Shown here: in pieces, positions 1-10,672 of the stretch
How positions within the stretch are numbered: position 1 is the stretch's first letter
How the letters are laid out: every line of letters starts with the position of its first letter
Source: Methylobacterium tardum
Lineage (GTDB): Bacteria; Pseudomonadota; Alphaproteobacteria; Rhizobiales; Beijerinckiaceae
Assembly (NCBI RefSeq): GCF_023546765.1
Contig: NZ_CP097484.1
Coordinates: 6,830,210 to 6,894,209, forward strand
Direction: 5' to 3'
Length of the DNA: 64,000 nucleotides
Translations under genes and position numbers: made by a program
Notes under the pieces: model-generated
Databases searched by the model: none
Told to the model about the DNA's origin: nothing
The model's input: only the letters and a program-made list of their open reading frames with translations

Positions 1-1562
1 CCATCCAGGGTGAGATCATCGCGGGGGCGATCGCGGCTTCCGCGTCCGTCGATACCGACACGATCCGCATCGATCCCGACAAGCTGCTCCAGCAGCAGGC
101 CGGGGAGGCGGTGGAAGAGGAATCGCAGCCGCTCGCCTTCTCGCTCAACCCCGAGAAGGTGGCGCCGCTCCTCTCGCGCCTCGTCACCCCTACCGGCAAC
201 CGCGCCCGGGTCTACGACCAGGAGGGCGGCCTCCTGTTCGACACCCGCACCCTGTTCAAGCGCGGCGACGCCGGGCGGCCGGATCCGCTCGAGCCCAAGC
301 CGCACAAGCCGGGCATGCTCGAATCCGCCTTCGAGACGATCCAGACCAAGCTCGGTGGCCTGTTCCGCAGCCGCACCGAGCAGGCCGAGGAGACCGGTCC
401 GGTCAACGGGCATTCGCTCCGCGAGGTCCAGGCCGCGCTCGGCGGCAACCGCGGCAGCCTCGTCCGGCGCAACAAGCTCGGTGAGACCACCGTTTCGGTG
501 GCCGTGCCGATCCACCGGGCCGGCTCGGTCCGCGGCGCGCTGCTCATCTCGACGCAGGGCGACGCCATCGACCGCGTCATCGCCTCGGAGCGCTTCGGCC
601 TCCTGCAGGTCTTCCTGGTCGCCTCGGCCGTGATGGTGGTGCTGTCGTTTCTGCTCGCGGGCGCCATCGCGGGCCCGGTGCGCCGCCTCGCGGAGGCCGC
701 CGAGAAGGTGCGCATGGGCATCAAGACCCGCGAGGAGATCCCGGACTTCACCGAGCGCACCGACGAGATCGGGCACCTGTCCGGGGCGCTCCGCGACATG
801 ACCCAGGCGCTCTACCGGCGGATCGACGCCATCGAAAGCTTCGCGGCCGATGTCAGCCACGAGCTGAAGAACCCGCTCACCTCGCTGCGCAGCGCGGTGG
901 AGACCCTGCCGCTTGCCAAGACCGACGATTCGCGCGGCCGGCTGATGGCGATCATCCAGCACGACGTGAAGCGCCTCGACCGGCTGATCAGCGACATCGC
1001 CGACGCCTCGCGCCTCGATGCCGAACTCGCCCGCGCGGAGGCGCGCCGGGTCGACCTGCGGCGGCTGCTCACCACGGTCGTGTCGGTGGCCAACGAGCGA
1101 CGCCGGCCCAAGGACTGCCTCATCCATCTCGACGTCGAGGCGACGGCGTCGGACCTCGATGCGCCGTTCACGATCATCGGCCATGACAGCCGGCTCGGAC
1201 AGGTCGTCAACAACCTCCTCGACAATGCGCGCTCGTTCTCGCCCTCGGACGCGAAGGTCCGCGTCGTGCTGCGGCGGGTCCGGGGCGAGGTCGAGCTGGT
1301 CTGCGAGGACGAGGGTCCGGGGATTCCGGAGCACGCTCTGGAGCGGATCTTCGAGCGCTTCTACACCGACCGGCCCGAGCAGGGCTTCGGCCAGAATTCG
1401 GGCCTGGGCCTGTCGATCTCGCGCCAGATCGTCCAGGCGCATCGCGGAACGATCCGCGCCGAGAACCGTCCCGGCGCACCCGACGAGGAGGGCGAGCCGA
1501 CGATCCGCGGCGCGCGCTTCATCGTGCGCCTGCCGGCGGCGCCCCGCCAGCTTCACGCCTGA
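1..1562 (+). CDS. chvG: ChvG-type stimulus-sensing histidine kinase (5' end outside window)
   Basis: This is the inner-membrane sensor kinase of a ChvG/ChvI (ExoS) two-component system, which phosphorylates a response regulator in response to acid or envelope signals. The frame is open from base 3, so the N-terminus lies to the left. Counted from there: periplasmic sensing region to about residue 200, one membrane segment at about 200-220, HAMP linker, HisKA H-box with SHELKNP (His near 285), N-box NNLLDNA near 403, and ATP-binding G-boxes DEGPGIP and SGLGLS near 436 and 467. Its stop overlaps the hprK start by one base (TGATG), so the two are probably translationally coupled. The family identity rests on this architecture plus the ChvG-HprK-EIIA gene order typical of alphaproteobacteria. 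The partner chvI would be to the left and is not visible. Confidence 0.92.
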   Translation, partial: IQGEIIAGAIAASASVDTDTIRIDPDKLLQQQAGEAVEEESQPLAFSLNPEKVAPLLSRLVTPTGNRARVYDQEGGLLFDTRTLFKRGDAGRPDPLEPKPHKPGMLESAFETIQTKLGGLFRSRTEQAEETGPVNGHSLREVQAALGGNRGSLVRRNKLGETTVSVAVPIHRAGSVRGALLISTQGDAIDRVIASERFGLLQVFLVASAVMVVLSFLLAGAIAGPVRRLAEAAEKVRMGIKTREEIPDFTERTDEIGHLSGALRDMTQALYRRIDAIESFAADVSHELKNPLTSLRSAVETLPLAKTDDSRGRLMAIIQHDVKRLDRLISDIADASRLDAELARAEARRVDLRRLLTTVVSVANERRRPKDCLIHLDVEATASDLDAPFTIIGHDSRLGQVVNNLLDNARSFSPSDAKVRVVLRRVRGEVELVCEDEGPGIPEHALERIFERFYTDRPEQGFGQNSGLGLSISRQIVQAHRGTIRAENRPGAPDEEGEPTIRGARFIVRLPAAPRQLHA

Positions 1563-2002
1563 TGATCGTTCTCCACGCCGCCTGCTGCACGCTCGGCGGC
1601 GCGGGGATCCTCGTCCGCGGCGAGTCCGGGTCCGGGAAGTCGAGCTTGGCGCTGCTGCTCGCATCCGGCGAGGATGGAACCTTCGTGGCGGACGACCGGG
1701 TCGTCTGCGCGGTCGAGGAGGGGCGGCTGGTGGCCCGGCCTCATCCCGCGCTGGCCGGCCGGGTCGAGGTGCGGGGGCAGGGTATCCTGTCGCTGGCCGA
1801 TCTCGGCGTCACGCCCAGCGCCGAGACGGTCCTGCAACTCGCGGTCGATCTCGTCGCGGAGGCGCCGCGCCTTCCCGAACCCGCCGAGGCCGCGCTCGTC
1901 CTCGGGGTCAGGCTCCCGCGGGTCGTCCTGGACGCCGGCGTGCGTTCCGCCGGCCTCGCGCCGCTGATCATCCGTTCGGCGCTGCGAAAAGCGCAGCCGT
2001 GA
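1562..2002 (+). CDS. hprK: HPr kinase/phosphorylase, short alphaproteobacterial form
   Basis: A 146-residue cytoplasmic enzyme that phosphorylates a serine of HPr in the regulatory phosphotransferase system. It contains only the catalytic core: P-loop GESGSGKS at residues 20-27 and ADD at 43-45. The N-terminal half of Firmicute HprK is absent, which is normal for alphaproteobacteria. The start overlaps the chvG stop, giving a chvG-hprK operon. EIIA-Man follows after 175 bp. No HPr gene is in the window, so its substrate must be encoded elsewhere. Confidence 0.88.
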   Translation: MIVLHAACCTLGGAGILVRGESGSGKSSLALLLASGEDGTFVADDRVVCAVEEGRLVARPHPALAGRVEVRGQGILSLADLGVTPSAETVLQLAVDLVAEAPRLPEPAEAALVLGVRLPRVVLDAGVRSAGLAPLIIRSALRKAQP

Positions 2003-2177
2003 CTTCGCAGCCGCACAGGTGCGCCGAGTCGCGCAACGGTGGTATCCCCCCATGGCGCGCACGCGGCAGCCATGGCATGATCACAGCAATGTCCGGGCAA
2101 AAAAGTCGCGTTCGCCTTGTGGGGGGCTGTGCGATGCACAACATGGCAGCACACACAGGACGTTGGAACACGTGTCG

Positions 2178-2579
2178 ATGATTGGCATGGTGCTCGTCAC
2201 TCACGGGCTGCTGGCGACCGAGTTCAAGGCCGCTCTGGAGCACGTGGTCGGCCCGCAGGATCAGATCGAAACGATCACGATCGGGCCGGAGGACGATATG
2301 GAGCTGCGACGACGGGACATCATGTCCGCGGTCTGTCGCGTGAATACCGGAGACGGCGTGGTGGTGCTCACCGACATGTTCGGCGGCACGCCGTCCAATC
2401 TGGCGCTCTCGTGCATGAACGGCGGTTCGGTCGAGGTCGTCGCGGGGATCAATCTGCCGATGCTGATCAAGCTCGCCAGCGTCCGCGACGAGGAGAAGCT
2501 CGGCGACGCCGTGCTTCACGCCCAGGAAGCCGGACGCAAGTACATCAACGTCGCCTCGCGCGTCCTCGCCGGCAAGTAA
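2178..2579 (+). CDS. PTS EIIA component, mannose/fructose type (EIIA-Man)
   Basis: A 133-residue cytoplasmic phosphocarrier of the mannose-type EIIA fold. In alphaproteobacteria it works in regulation, not sugar import. The phosphorylatable histidine is His9 in LVTHGL, and TDMFGGTPSN at 65-74 is the conserved active-site loop. I chose the ATG at 2178 because the protein then begins MIGMVLVTHG like family members; the longer open frame upstream encodes nothing family-like. It follows hprK in the same direction. In many relatives ptsH comes next, but here the following gene is convergent, so HPr is not encoded at this locus. Confidence 0.88.
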   Translation: MIGMVLVTHGLLATEFKAALEHVVGPQDQIETITIGPEDDMELRRRDIMSAVCRVNTGDGVVVLTDMFGGTPSNLALSCMNGGSVEVVAGINLPMLIKLASVRDEEKLGDAVLHAQEAGRKYINVASRVLAGK

Positions 2580-2585
2580 CGCCGC

Positions 2586-3476
2586 TCACGTCTCCAGGAT
2601 CGCCGCCTGGGGTGCCGATCGCCGCGAACCGACGGTGATCCCCACGGAGGCCGCGATGACGAGGCCGATCGCGAGCCATTGCACGGCACTGATTCGCTCC
2701 CCCAGCAGCACGAGGCCGGCACAGGCTGCGACGGCCGGCTCCAGGCTCATGAGCACGCCGAAGCTCTTCCGATCGAGGCGGCGAAGGGCCGTCATCTCCA
2801 GCGAGTAGGGCAGGGCGCTCGACATGATCGCCACAGCGAGCCCGGAGAGCAGGATTCCGGGTGCGAGGAGGCTCGCCCCCGCCTCGGCCACACCGAACGG
2901 TGCCACCACGAGCGCGGCGGTGAACATGCCGAGCGAGACCGCTTGGCCGCCATCGACCCGGCCGGCGCGCTGGCCGAACAGGATGTAGAGCGCCCAGGCC
3001 AGCGCCGCCCCGAGATCCAGCGCGACGCCGACGAGGTCGAGCCCGTCGGTGGTGGCGATCGGCAGGAGCAGCAGCAGCCCGAGGATTGCGAGGCCGATCC
3101 ACAGGAAATCGGATCGGCGCCGCGAGGCGATCAGCGCGACCGCCAGTGGCCCGGCGAACTCGATCGCCACGGCCGGCCCGAGGGGCAGCCGCGCCAGGGC
3201 TAGGTAGAACAGCAGGTTCATCAGCCCCAGAGCCGCGCCGTAGAGCGCGATCCAGCCCGCCTCCCGCGCCGGCAGGCTCCGTCGCCACGGCCGCCATACG
3301 GCGATGAGGATCAGCGCCGAGAAGCCGACCCGCAGCGCCGACGTCCCCGCCGCACCGACGGCCGGGAACAGGCTCTTGGCAAAGGTGGCCCCGCACTGGA
3401 GCGAGACCATGCCGGTGACCAGGGCCGCGACCGACAGCGCGACTGCGGACGGGGCGCCCCGCCCGAGGGTGCTCAC
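2586..3476 (-). CDS. EamA/DMT family exporter, RhtA-like
   Basis: A 296-residue integral membrane protein of the drug/metabolite transporter superfamily, with about ten predicted hydrophobic segments in two EamA repeats. Overall it resembles RhtA, the threonine/homoserine exporter. The start is GTG at 3476, overlapping the hslU stop (TTGTGAGC), so it is probably co-transcribed with and coupled to hslU. It converges on the EIIA gene with only six bases between the stops. The substrate is inferred from family resemblance; amino acid or metabolite efflux is as far as the sequence goes. Confidence 0.85.
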   Translation of the reverse strand: MSTLGRGAPSAVALSVAALVTGMVSLQCGATFAKSLFPAVGAAGTSALRVGFSALILIAVWRPWRRSLPAREAGWIALYGAALGLMNLLFYLALARLPLGPAVAIEFAGPLAVALIASRRRSDFLWIGLAILGLLLLLPIATTDGLDLVGVALDLGAALAWALYILFGQRAGRVDGGQAVSLGMFTAALVVAPFGVAEAGASLLAPGILLSGLAVAIMSSALPYSLEMTALRRLDRKSFGVLMSLEPAVAACAGLVLLGERISAVQWLAIGLVIAASVGITVGSRRSAPQAAILET

Positions 3477-4786
3477 AAGATGAACCGGCTCAGATCCGCG
3501 TTGGCCGCGAGATCCTGCACCCGGGCCCGCACATAGGCGGCATCGATCGGGACGGTCTCACCCGACCGGTCAGTGGCCGTGAAGGAGATCTCGCCGATCA
3601 CCCGTTCCAGGACCGTCTGCAGCCGGCGGGCACCAATATTCTCCACCGAGGAATTCACCTCGACGGCAACGCGGGCGAGCGCGTCCACCGCGTCGTCCGT
3701 GAAGGCGAGGGTCACACCCTCGGTCTCCATCAGGGCGACGGTCTGTTTGATCAGGCTCGCCTCGGTGGTGGTCAGGATCTGCTTGAAGTCGTCAACGGTG
3801 AGCGGCTGCAGCTCGACCCGGATCGGCAGGCGCCCCTGCAACTCCGGCAGCAGGTCCGCAGGCTTCGACACGTGGAAGGCGCCGGAGGCGATGAACAGGA
3901 TGTGGTCGGTCTTCACCGGGCCGTGCTTGGTGGCGACCGTCGTGCCCTCGATCAACGGCAGCAGGTCGCGCTGCACGCCTTCACGGGAGACATCGCCGGA
4001 CGAGCGGCCCTCGCGGGCGCAGATCTTGTCGATCTCGTCGAGGAAGACGATGCCGTTGTTCTCGACCTCGCGAATTGCCTCGCGCACCAGCGCCTCGTCG
4101 TCGACGAGCTTGTCGGATTCCTCGGCCATCAGCGGCGCGTAGGCGTCGCGGACCAGGACACGGCGCGGCTTGCCGCGCTGGCCGCCGAGGGCCTTGCCCA
4201 GCATGTCGCCGATGTTGATCGCACCCATGGACGCGCCCGGCATGCCGGGGATCTCGAACATCGGCAGGCCCGCGGGCGCGCCGGCGGCCAGTTCCAGCTC
4301 GACTTCCTTGTCGCCGAGCTCGCTGTTGCGGAGCTTGCGGCGGAAGCTGTCGCGGGTGGCGGCGCTCGCGGTGGGGCCGACGAGGGCATCGAGGATCCGG
4401 TTCTCGGCCGCGGCCTCGGCCTTGGCCTTCACGCCCTCGCGCTTCACCTGACGGGTCAGGCCGATCGCCACCTCCACGAGGTCGCGGACGATCTGCTCGA
4501 CGTCGCGGCCGACATAGCCGACCTCGGTGAACTTCGTGGCCTCGATCTTCAGGAACGGCGCGTTGGCGAGACGGGCGAGGCGCCGGGCGATCTCGGTCTT
4601 GCCGCAGCCCGTCGGGCCGATCATCAGGATGTTCTTGGGCGCCACCTCCTCGCGCAGCGGCCCGGTGAGCTGCTGGCGGCGCCAGCGGTTGCGCAGCGCG
4701 ATCGCGACGGCGCGCTTGGCGTCGTGCTGCCCGACGATGAAGCGATCGAGTTCGGACACGATCTCGCGCGGAGAGAACGTCGTCAC
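3473..4786 (-). CDS. hslU: ATP-dependent protease ATPase subunit HslU (ClpY)
   Basis: The 437-residue AAA+ unfoldase of the HslVU cytoplasmic protease, which feeds unfolded substrates to the HslV peptidase. Visible motifs are Walker A GPTGCGKT at 57-64, the pore-loop motif GYVGRD at 90-95, a variable I-domain at about 110-230, Walker B VFLDEID at 247-253, and a C-terminus ending in RFIL, the tail that docks into HslV. Length is as usual for the family. It is not next to hslV, which sits about 5.9 kb upstream on the same strand beyond a SulP gene and two chemoreceptors. The downstream RhtA-like gene overlaps its stop. Confidence 0.97.
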   Translation of the reverse strand: MTTFSPREIVSELDRFIVGQHDAKRAVAIALRNRWRRQQLTGPLREEVAPKNILMIGPTGCGKTEIARRLARLANAPFLKIEATKFTEVGYVGRDVEQIVRDLVEVAIGLTRQVKREGVKAKAEAAAENRILDALVGPTASAATRDSFRRKLRNSELGDKEVELELAAGAPAGLPMFEIPGMPGASMGAINIGDMLGKALGGQRGKPRRVLVRDAYAPLMAEESDKLVDDEALVREAIREVENNGIVFLDEIDKICAREGRSSGDVSREGVQRDLLPLIEGTTVATKHGPVKTDHILFIASGAFHVSKPADLLPELQGRLPIRVELQPLTVDDFKQILTTTEASLIKQTVALMETEGVTLAFTDDAVDALARVAVEVNSSVENIGARRLQTVLERVIGEISFTATDRSGETVPIDAAYVRARVQDLAANADLSRFIL

Positions 4787-4888
4787 CGCTTAGCCATCCC
4801 TGTTCCCCGGCCCGACACGCAGGCCCTGCGCCGGGAATGGGGTCGCGCGCCGCCGCGCGCAAGGGCGGCGCGCGCGCGAATAGCCGCC

Positions 4889-6391
4889 TCAGTGGCTTGC
4901 CAGCGACGGCGATGCGCCGGCCTTGTCGTGCGTGCCGAAACGCTCGACCAGGGTGGCGCTCGCCGCGTTGAGCCCGATCACCTCGACGCTGCGTCCCCTT
5001 GCGCGGGCCTTGAGGACCACGCGGTCGAGGGCGGCGACCGCCGAGATGTCCCAGAAATGCGCGGCGTGCACGTCGATCACGAGACGCTCGACCGGCTCCA
5101 GCACGTCGATCGCGTCCGTGAAGGTGCCGGCCGAGGCGAAGAAGACTTGGCCGGTGACGTGGTAGGTCCTGGTCCTGCCGTCGGCGGACAGCGCGGCGGT
5201 CACCCGGCTCAGCCGCGACACCTTCCCGGCGAAGAACACCCCGGACAGGAGCACGCCGACCAGGACGCCGATGGCGAGGTCGCGGGTCGCCACGACCACC
5301 AGGACGGTGGCCAGCATCACTGCCGATGACGGCAGCGGGTTGGTGCGCAGCTGCGCCAGCGAGCGCCACGAGAAGGTGTTCAGCGAGACCATGATCATCA
5401 CGGCCGTCAACGCCGCCACCGGGACGACGGCGAGCAGACCCTGCAGCGCGACGAGAAGCACCAGCAGGAAGGCGCCGGCCACCAAAGTGGACAGCCGGCC
5501 GCGCGCGCCTGACGAGACGTTGATCACCGACTGGCCGATCATCGCGCAGCCGCCCATGCCGCCGAACACCGCCGAGGCCATGTTGGCCAGACCCTGGCCC
5601 ATGCATTCGCGATTCTTGTTGCTGCCGGTATCGGTCATGTCGTCGACGATCTGCGCGGTGAGCAGGCTCTCCAGCAATCCCACCGCCGCCAGGGTCACCG
5701 CGTAGGGCAGCAGGATCCGCAGGGTCTCGAGGGTGAGCGGAACGTCGGGCAGGGCGAAGCTCGGTAGCGCCGAGGGCAGGGCGCCCAGATGCGAGACCGT
5801 CCGGACGTCGAGGTGGAACGCCGCCGTGAGCGTGGTCAGCACCGCGATCGCCACGAGCGGCGACGGGATCGCCCGCGTGATCCGCGGGAAGCCGTAGATG
5901 ATCACGAGGCCGAGGGCGATCAGCCCGTAGGTGGCCGGCGTCACGCCGGTCAGCTCGGGAAGCTGCGCCAGGAAGATCAGGATCGCCAGCGCGTTGACGA
6001 AGCCGGTCATGACCGATTGCGACACGAAGCGCATCAACCGGCCGAGCTTCAGCAGGCCGGCGAGAATCTGGATCAGCCCCATCAGGATGGTGGCGGCGAA
6101 CAGGTACTGGACTCCGTGCTCGCGCACGAGATCGACCATCACCACCGCGGTGGCGGCTGTCGCCGCCGATATCATCGCCGGGCGGCCGCCCGCGAATGCG
6201 ATCGTGCAGGCAATCACCACCGAGGCGTAGAGGCCGACCTTCGGGTCGACTCCGGCGATGACCGAGAACCCGATGGCTTCGGGGATCAACGCGAGGGCGA
6301 CGACGATCCCCGAGAGGGCGTCGGCGCGCACGTTCGACCTCCACCCGTGAAGGAGGCCGGCAGTTCCGGATAAGTTGCGTGACATGAACAT
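4889..6391 (-). CDS. SulP family inorganic anion transporter with STAS domain
   Basis: A membrane permease of the SulP/SLC26 family, which moves sulfate, bicarbonate or dicarboxylates. About residues 20-380 hold many hydrophobic segments, including the SulP-type stretch IPEAIGFSVIAGVDP near the N-terminus. The C-terminal ~100 residues form a STAS domain (VERLVIDVHAAHFWDISA). Two starts are possible: ATG at 6391, or ATG at 6385 two codons in, the latter having GGA at better spacing. The gene sits between hslU and two chemoreceptor genes on the same strand. No carbonic anhydrase gene is fused or adjacent, so the substrate remains open. Confidence 0.9.
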   Translation of the reverse strand: MFMSRNLSGTAGLLHGWRSNVRADALSGIVVALALIPEAIGFSVIAGVDPKVGLYASVVIACTIAFAGGRPAMISAATAATAVVMVDLVREHGVQYLFAATILMGLIQILAGLLKLGRLMRFVSQSVMTGFVNALAILIFLAQLPELTGVTPATYGLIALGLVIIYGFPRITRAIPSPLVAIAVLTTLTAAFHLDVRTVSHLGALPSALPSFALPDVPLTLETLRILLPYAVTLAAVGLLESLLTAQIVDDMTDTGSNKNRECMGQGLANMASAVFGGMGGCAMIGQSVINVSSGARGRLSTLVAGAFLLVLLVALQGLLAVVPVAALTAVMIMVSLNTFSWRSLAQLRTNPLPSSAVMLATVLVVVATRDLAIGVLVGVLLSGVFFAGKVSRLSRVTAALSADGRTRTYHVTGQVFFASAGTFTDAIDVLEPVERLVIDVHAAHFWDISAVAALDRVVLKARARGRSVEVIGLNAASATLVERFGTHDKAGASPSLASH

Positions 6392-6566
6392 TCCGCACGG
6401 GACGCGTGTCCGCCGGCTTGGGCGGAGCGATCAGCGCCTCGAATGCGTGGTCCGGCGGATCGGCGGCCGGAAGAGCCACCCGGGCTTTCACCGGGTCCTT
6501 GCGAATGGCCGGACCCTACGGGGCCCGGCGCTGCAATGCAACATCGGCGCGAAGCGCCGCCGCGGC

Positions 6567-8237
6567 TCAGGCGGCGCGCACCTGTGCCACGAACCCGGCG
6601 ACCTCGCCGCCGAGGCCGTTGGAGCGGCGCGCGATGTCGGCGGCGGCGTCCAGCACCTCGGCCGCGCTGGCGCCGGTCTGGCGGGCTGCCTCGAGGACAT
6701 GCGCCATCGTCTCGGTGACGGACCGGGTGCCGCTCGCGGCCTCGGAGACGCTGCGGGCGATCTCCTGCGTGGCGAGCTGCTGCTCCTCGACCGCCGCGGC
6801 GACGCCGAGCGCGATGCCGTGGACCTGCTCGATCGTGCCGCCGATCTCCTCGATGGCGGCGACCGCCTCGTGGGTCGCGGCGCGCATGGCGGCGATCTGG
6901 CCGGCAATCTCCTCGGTGGCCTTGGCGGTCTGGGTCGCGAGATCCTTCACCTCGGTGGCGACCACCGCGAAGCCGCGGCCGGCCTCGCCGGCCCGGGCCG
7001 CCTCGATCGTGGCGTTCAGCGCCAGGAGATTGGTCTGGCCCGCGATCGTGGAGATGAGAGAGACGACCTGCCCGATGCCGTCGGCACTGCGGGCGAGCGC
7101 CTGGACGCTGGAGCGCGTCCGCCGCGCCGCCTCGACGGCGCTCTCGGCAGCGGTGGAGGTCTGGGTCACCTGGACCCCGATCTCGCTGGCGGTGGCGGCC
7201 AGCTCCTCGGTCGCGGCCGCGACGGCCTCGACGTTGTGGGCCGTCGTCTCGGCCGCACGGGTCACGGCCTGCGACTGCGTGCCGGTATGCTCGGCATTGC
7301 CGGCCATCGCGGCGGCGGCACGCTCCATCCCGTTCGCGGCGCCCGCGAGATGATCGACGAGACCGCCGATGCTGCCCTGGAACCGGTCCGCGAGACTCGA
7401 CATCTCGGCGCGCTTGCGCAGGGCCGCCTCGGCATCCATGCGCTCGTGATCCTGGCGCAGGGCCTCCGCGTCCCGAATCGCCGCGCTGAACACCTGCATG
7501 CTCGTCCAGATCGCCCCGATCTCGTCGCGGCCCGGCTTAATGGCCGGCAGGGTGTGATCGCCGCGCGACAGGCGCTGGATCGCGTCCGAGACCGCCCGCA
7601 GCGGCCGCGCGATCTGGCGCTGCCCGACCAGCAGGCCGAGTGCGCCGCAGATCAGGGCTCCGGCCAGGGCGAGACCCAGAAGGAGCAGCGTCCGCGCCTG
7701 GAACAGCGCCTGCGTCTCGCCCTTGATCGCCGCCATCTCGGCACGCCCCTGATTCACCAGGGTGTCGATGCTTGCCTGGAAGGCCTTGCGGTTGGCGCGG
7801 TTCGCGTCGTTGAAGCCGAGATCGGCGGCGGCGCGCGGGCTCACCGTCTCGCCCGCTTCGGCGAGGGCCGTGCGCAGCGCTCGGAACGCGTCGGCATTGC
7901 GCGCCATCGCGTCGAAGAGCGGTCGCTCCGCCTCCGTCACCTGCGGCGCCCACTCGCTCCGCAGCGCGTCCATGTCGGCCAAGCCCTTGCGGACACCGGC
8001 GGCGTATTTCGCGGCCTCGGTCCGGTCGGCGGACGCGTAGACGCCGCGCGAATCCATCGTGACTTCGGCGGCGAGGCGGTTGAAGTTCGCAGCATTCAGC
8101 GCCCGGATCGAGGCATTCTCGACTTTGGTCAACGAGCGTTCGAAGCTCTGAAGCGTCGCCACGCTGACGCCCGCCACGACCAGCGTCGTCAGGCTGCAGG
8201 CGCCGACGAACCCCAGGAGCTTTCCGCCGATTTGCAT
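6567..8237 (-). CDS. Methyl-accepting chemotaxis protein
   Basis: A 556-residue transmembrane chemoreceptor that controls CheA. It has an N-terminal membrane segment at about residues 8-28, a periplasmic four-helix-type ligand domain at about 30-175, a second membrane segment near 180-200, HAMP, and a long coiled-coil signalling domain. The conserved hairpin tip [20 protein letters not shown] is followed by [16 protein letters not shown] chose ATG at 8237 (MQIGGKLL) with TTGGAA upstream; an in-frame TTG at 8270 is less likely. It ends AQVRAA without an NWETF-type pentapeptide. It is tandem with a second receptor, and the ligand is unknown. Confidence 0.93.
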   Translation of the reverse strand: MQIGGKLLGFVGACSLTTLVVAGVSVATLQSFERSLTKVENASIRALNAANFNRLAAEVTMDSRGVYASADRTEAAKYAAGVRKGLADMDALRSEWAPQVTEAERPLFDAMARNADAFRALRTALAEAGETVSPRAAADLGFNDANRANRKAFQASIDTLVNQGRAEMAAIKGETQALFQARTLLLLGLALAGALICGALGLLVGQRQIARPLRAVSDAIQRLSRGDHTLPAIKPGRDEIGAIWTSMQVFSAAIRDAEALRQDHERMDAEAALRKRAEMSSLADRFQGSIGGLVDHLAGAANGMERAAAAMAGNAEHTGTQSQAVTRAAETTAHNVEAVAAATEELAATASEIGVQVTQTSTAAESAVEAARRTRSSVQALARSADGIGQVVSLISTIAGQTNLLALNATIEAARAGEAGRGFAVVATEVKDLATQTAKATEEIAGQIAAMRAATHEAVAAIEEIGGTIEQVHGIALGVAAAVEEQQLATQEIARSVSEAASGTRSVTETMAHVLEAARQTGASAAEVLDAAADIARRSNGLGGEVAGFVAQVRAA

Positions 8238-8500
8238 TGTATTCCAACCCTGAGGCGTGGTTGGAGGCAAAATGGCTTCAATTGTTCAAAGGGTCGTTAA
8301 CTCACGACCCGGGGCGATATCGGTATCCGACAGATCCCGGCGAGATCCGAGGAGCATCCGGCAATCCCCGGACCACGCGCGATAGAACATACGGCCGATT
8401 GTCTGCCTGACGACCTACCTTGGCGCTCTCCGACCTGCACCTCCCGACCTCCACTGGCTGAGAGGTGCGCCTGTCAGTTCGGCGATTCCGGTTCTATCCG

Positions 8501-10186
8501 TCACGCCGCCCGCACGGTTGCCAGAAAGCGTCCGACCTCGGCCGTGGGGTTTCCGGACTGGCGCGACAATTCCGAAGCCGCGTTCAGGACCTGATCGGCT
8601 GCGGCGCCGGTCTCTTCGGCGGCGCCCGCGACACCGGAGATGTTAGTCGTCACCTCGCCGGCGCCGAGAGCCGCCTGAGCGACGTTCCGAACGATCTCCT
8701 GCGTGGTCGCGCCCTGCTCCTCGACAGCCGCCGCGATCGACGTGGCGACGCTGCTGATCTCGCGGATGCGCCCGGTTATGCCGCCGATGGCTGCCACGGC
8801 TTGCCCGGTGGAAGTCTCGATCTGAGCGATCTGGCCGGAGATCTCATGCGTGGCCTTCGCAGTCTGCTCGGCCAATGCCTTCACCTCCGCGGCCACCACG
8901 GCGAAGCCCTTGCCCGCGGCGCCGGCCCGGGCAGCCTCAATGGTCGCGTTGAGCGCCAGCAGATTGGTCTGTCCGGCGATGTTGGAGATCAGGCCGACCA
9001 CGTCGCCGATCCGGGACACGGACCCGCTCAACTCCTGGACGAGTGCGCCGGTCTGGTCGGCCTCGGTCACCGCCAGCTGGGCCAGCTGGGCCGAGCCGTT
9101 GACCTGCCGGCCGATCTCCTGGACCGACGATCCCAGTTCCTCGGCCGCGGCCGCGACGGTGTTGACGTTCGAGGCGGCTTCCTCGGCCGCGGCCGCCACG
9201 GTGGTCGATTGGCTCGACGTCTCGGTCGCGGTCGCCGACATGGTCCTGGCCGTGGCCTGCAACTGCGTGGCCGAGGACGAGACCATGCCGACGATGCCGC
9301 CCACGGCGCGGTCGAAGCCATCGGCCAGCTCGATCATGGTCTTACGCCGCTCGGCCGCGGCCGCCGCATCGGCGATGCGCTTCGTCTCGGCGTCCTCGGC
9401 CGCCTTCTTGGCCACCATCGCCTTGATGCCCTCCACGGCCTTCCCGACCGCACCGATCTCGTCGCCGCGCTGCGCCTCGGCGATCGGCGCCTCGATCTCG
9501 CCCCGCGCCATCCGCTGAAGAACGGCCACGAGCCGGCTCAGCGGCCGCGTAAGCATCGCGAAGACCAGGATCCCCAGCAGACCTGCGATCACGACGCTGG
9601 CCGCGCTGCCCAAGATGCTCGTGAAATAGGCCGTCCTGAAGGATTGCTCCTGCGCGGTGCTCCGGATGGTGAGGAGATCCCGCTCGGCCTGCGACGCGTC
9701 ACCAACCTTGGCGCGCAACGCGTCCATCGATGCCTTTCCGACGCCTCCGGCTTCGCTCTGCTGGGCCTTCGCAAGATTGCCCGCTTCGACGAGCGCAATC
9801 TCCTTGGCGGCGACGTCGGACCACGTTTGGGCGGACTGACCGACCGCGTCGAGGCGCCGTTGCTGTTCGCCGTTGTCGGCAGTCAAGGCCCGCACCGCCT
9901 CGAAGGAGGCGCTGAAGGCCTTCTGGCCGGCCCGGAAGGGTTCAAGGAACTTCGGATCGGCCGACAGCAGGTATCCGCGCAAACCCGTCTCCTGATTGAC
10001 CATCGACGTGGTCACGCTTTCGAGCTCCGTCAGAACCTTATAGCTGTGTTCCGTCATGCCATTGGTGAGCTCGATAGCTGACAGACGACTGTATCCGATC
10101 GCACTGATGCCGATAGTGACTGCAGCCAGAGTTCCGAATGCGACCGAGAGCTTGGTCACAAGCCCGGTATCGTTGATGAAGCGCAT
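8501..10186 (-). CDS. Methyl-accepting chemotaxis protein with CHASE3-like sensor domain
   Basis: A 561-residue chemoreceptor: N-terminal membrane segment at about residues 12-32, an extracytoplasmic region resembling CHASE3 ([20 protein letters not shown]), second membrane segment near 185-210, HAMP, and a signalling domain with the tip [21 protein letters not shown] chose ATG at 10186 (MRFINDTG), which has GGGA about ten bases upstream; an in-frame GTG at 10213 is possible. Its C-terminus (ATVRAA) resembles that of the neighbouring receptor, but the sensor domains differ, so this is an old pair and not a recent duplication. It lies between hslV and the first receptor. Confidence 0.93.
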   Translation of the reverse strand: MRFINDTGLVTKLSVAFGTLAAVTIGISAIGYSRLSAIELTNGMTEHSYKVLTELESVTTSMVNQETGLRGYLLSADPKFLEPFRAGQKAFSASFEAVRALTADNGEQQRRLDAVGQSAQTWSDVAAKEIALVEAGNLAKAQQSEAGGVGKASMDALRAKVGDASQAERDLLTIRSTAQEQSFRTAYFTSILGSAASVVIAGLLGILVFAMLTRPLSRLVAVLQRMARGEIEAPIAEAQRGDEIGAVGKAVEGIKAMVAKKAAEDAETKRIADAAAAAERRKTMIELADGFDRAVGGIVGMVSSSATQLQATARTMSATATETSSQSTTVAAAAEEAASNVNTVAAAAEELGSSVQEIGRQVNGSAQLAQLAVTEADQTGALVQELSGSVSRIGDVVGLISNIAGQTNLLALNATIEAARAGAAGKGFAVVAAEVKALAEQTAKATHEISGQIAQIETSTGQAVAAIGGITGRIREISSVATSIAAAVEEQGATTQEIVRNVAQAALGAGEVTTNISGVAGAAEETGAAADQVLNAASELSRQSGNPTAEVGRFLATVRAA

Positions 10187-10672
10187 CCTGCAGTTCCCAT
10201 TACGCGGCGACATCGCCGATTTTCTGATCTCGCACGAACGTATTAATTTGCACGATGTAAAATTTGTCTTACATCATGCGGGCTGGGCGTGCGCTGGAAG
10301 ACATCAACAAGGAACCGACGACGTGATCGCCGGACGCTTCGCAGTCGAGTCGGAAATATTCATACCGGGTATTGAGAACGTCGGCGCGGCGAACGGCTAG
10401 GTACTTCGTGAGCGAGCAGGTGCCGTGCCCGAACTCTGGCCGGTCAAATCACGGCCGAATATCAGACTTCGTTCAGGCGTGGAGAAAGCAATTGCCCGGA
10501 CGCGTATTCTCGCATCTCGCCGAAGATGCCCGCGCTGGACTCCCTCGGGGTCGGGAACGCGATGCGGCGCCAGTCTGCGGTCGACGCCGCGGACTGGCCC
10601 ACTCAGGATCGCTCTTCGGATCTCCGTCTCACCCGTCAGGGCGTTTCGATCAGGCGCGTCCGCCGGATGGCC
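10187..10672. other. Gene-poor gap upstream of the CHASE3 chemoreceptor
   Basis: About 486 bases separate the chemoreceptor start from the hslV stop. The part nearest the receptor is relatively AT-rich and holds the inverted repeat listed separately. The rest is GC-rich without a frame resembling a protein. It probably carries the receptor promoter and may mark one edge of the DNA that separates hslV from hslU. Confidence 0.5.
10254..10275. promoter_or_regulatory. Inverted repeat GATGTAA-N8-TTACATC
   Basis: A perfect 7-base dyad with an 8-base AT-rich spacer, about 70 bases upstream of the CHASE3 chemoreceptor start at 10186. The symmetry and low GC in a GC-rich genome suggest a regulator-binding site. 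The factor is unknown. Confidence 0.35.

Noticed and set aside
3981..6491. Long open frame (836 codons) on the minus strand across hslU and sulP
   Set aside because: It is out of frame with two well-conserved genes and is Arg/Pro/Gly-rich, a by-product of high GC.
6375..8300. Long plus-strand open frame opposite the first chemoreceptor
   Set aside because: It is the antisense shadow of a clear chemoreceptor, with a low-complexity product.
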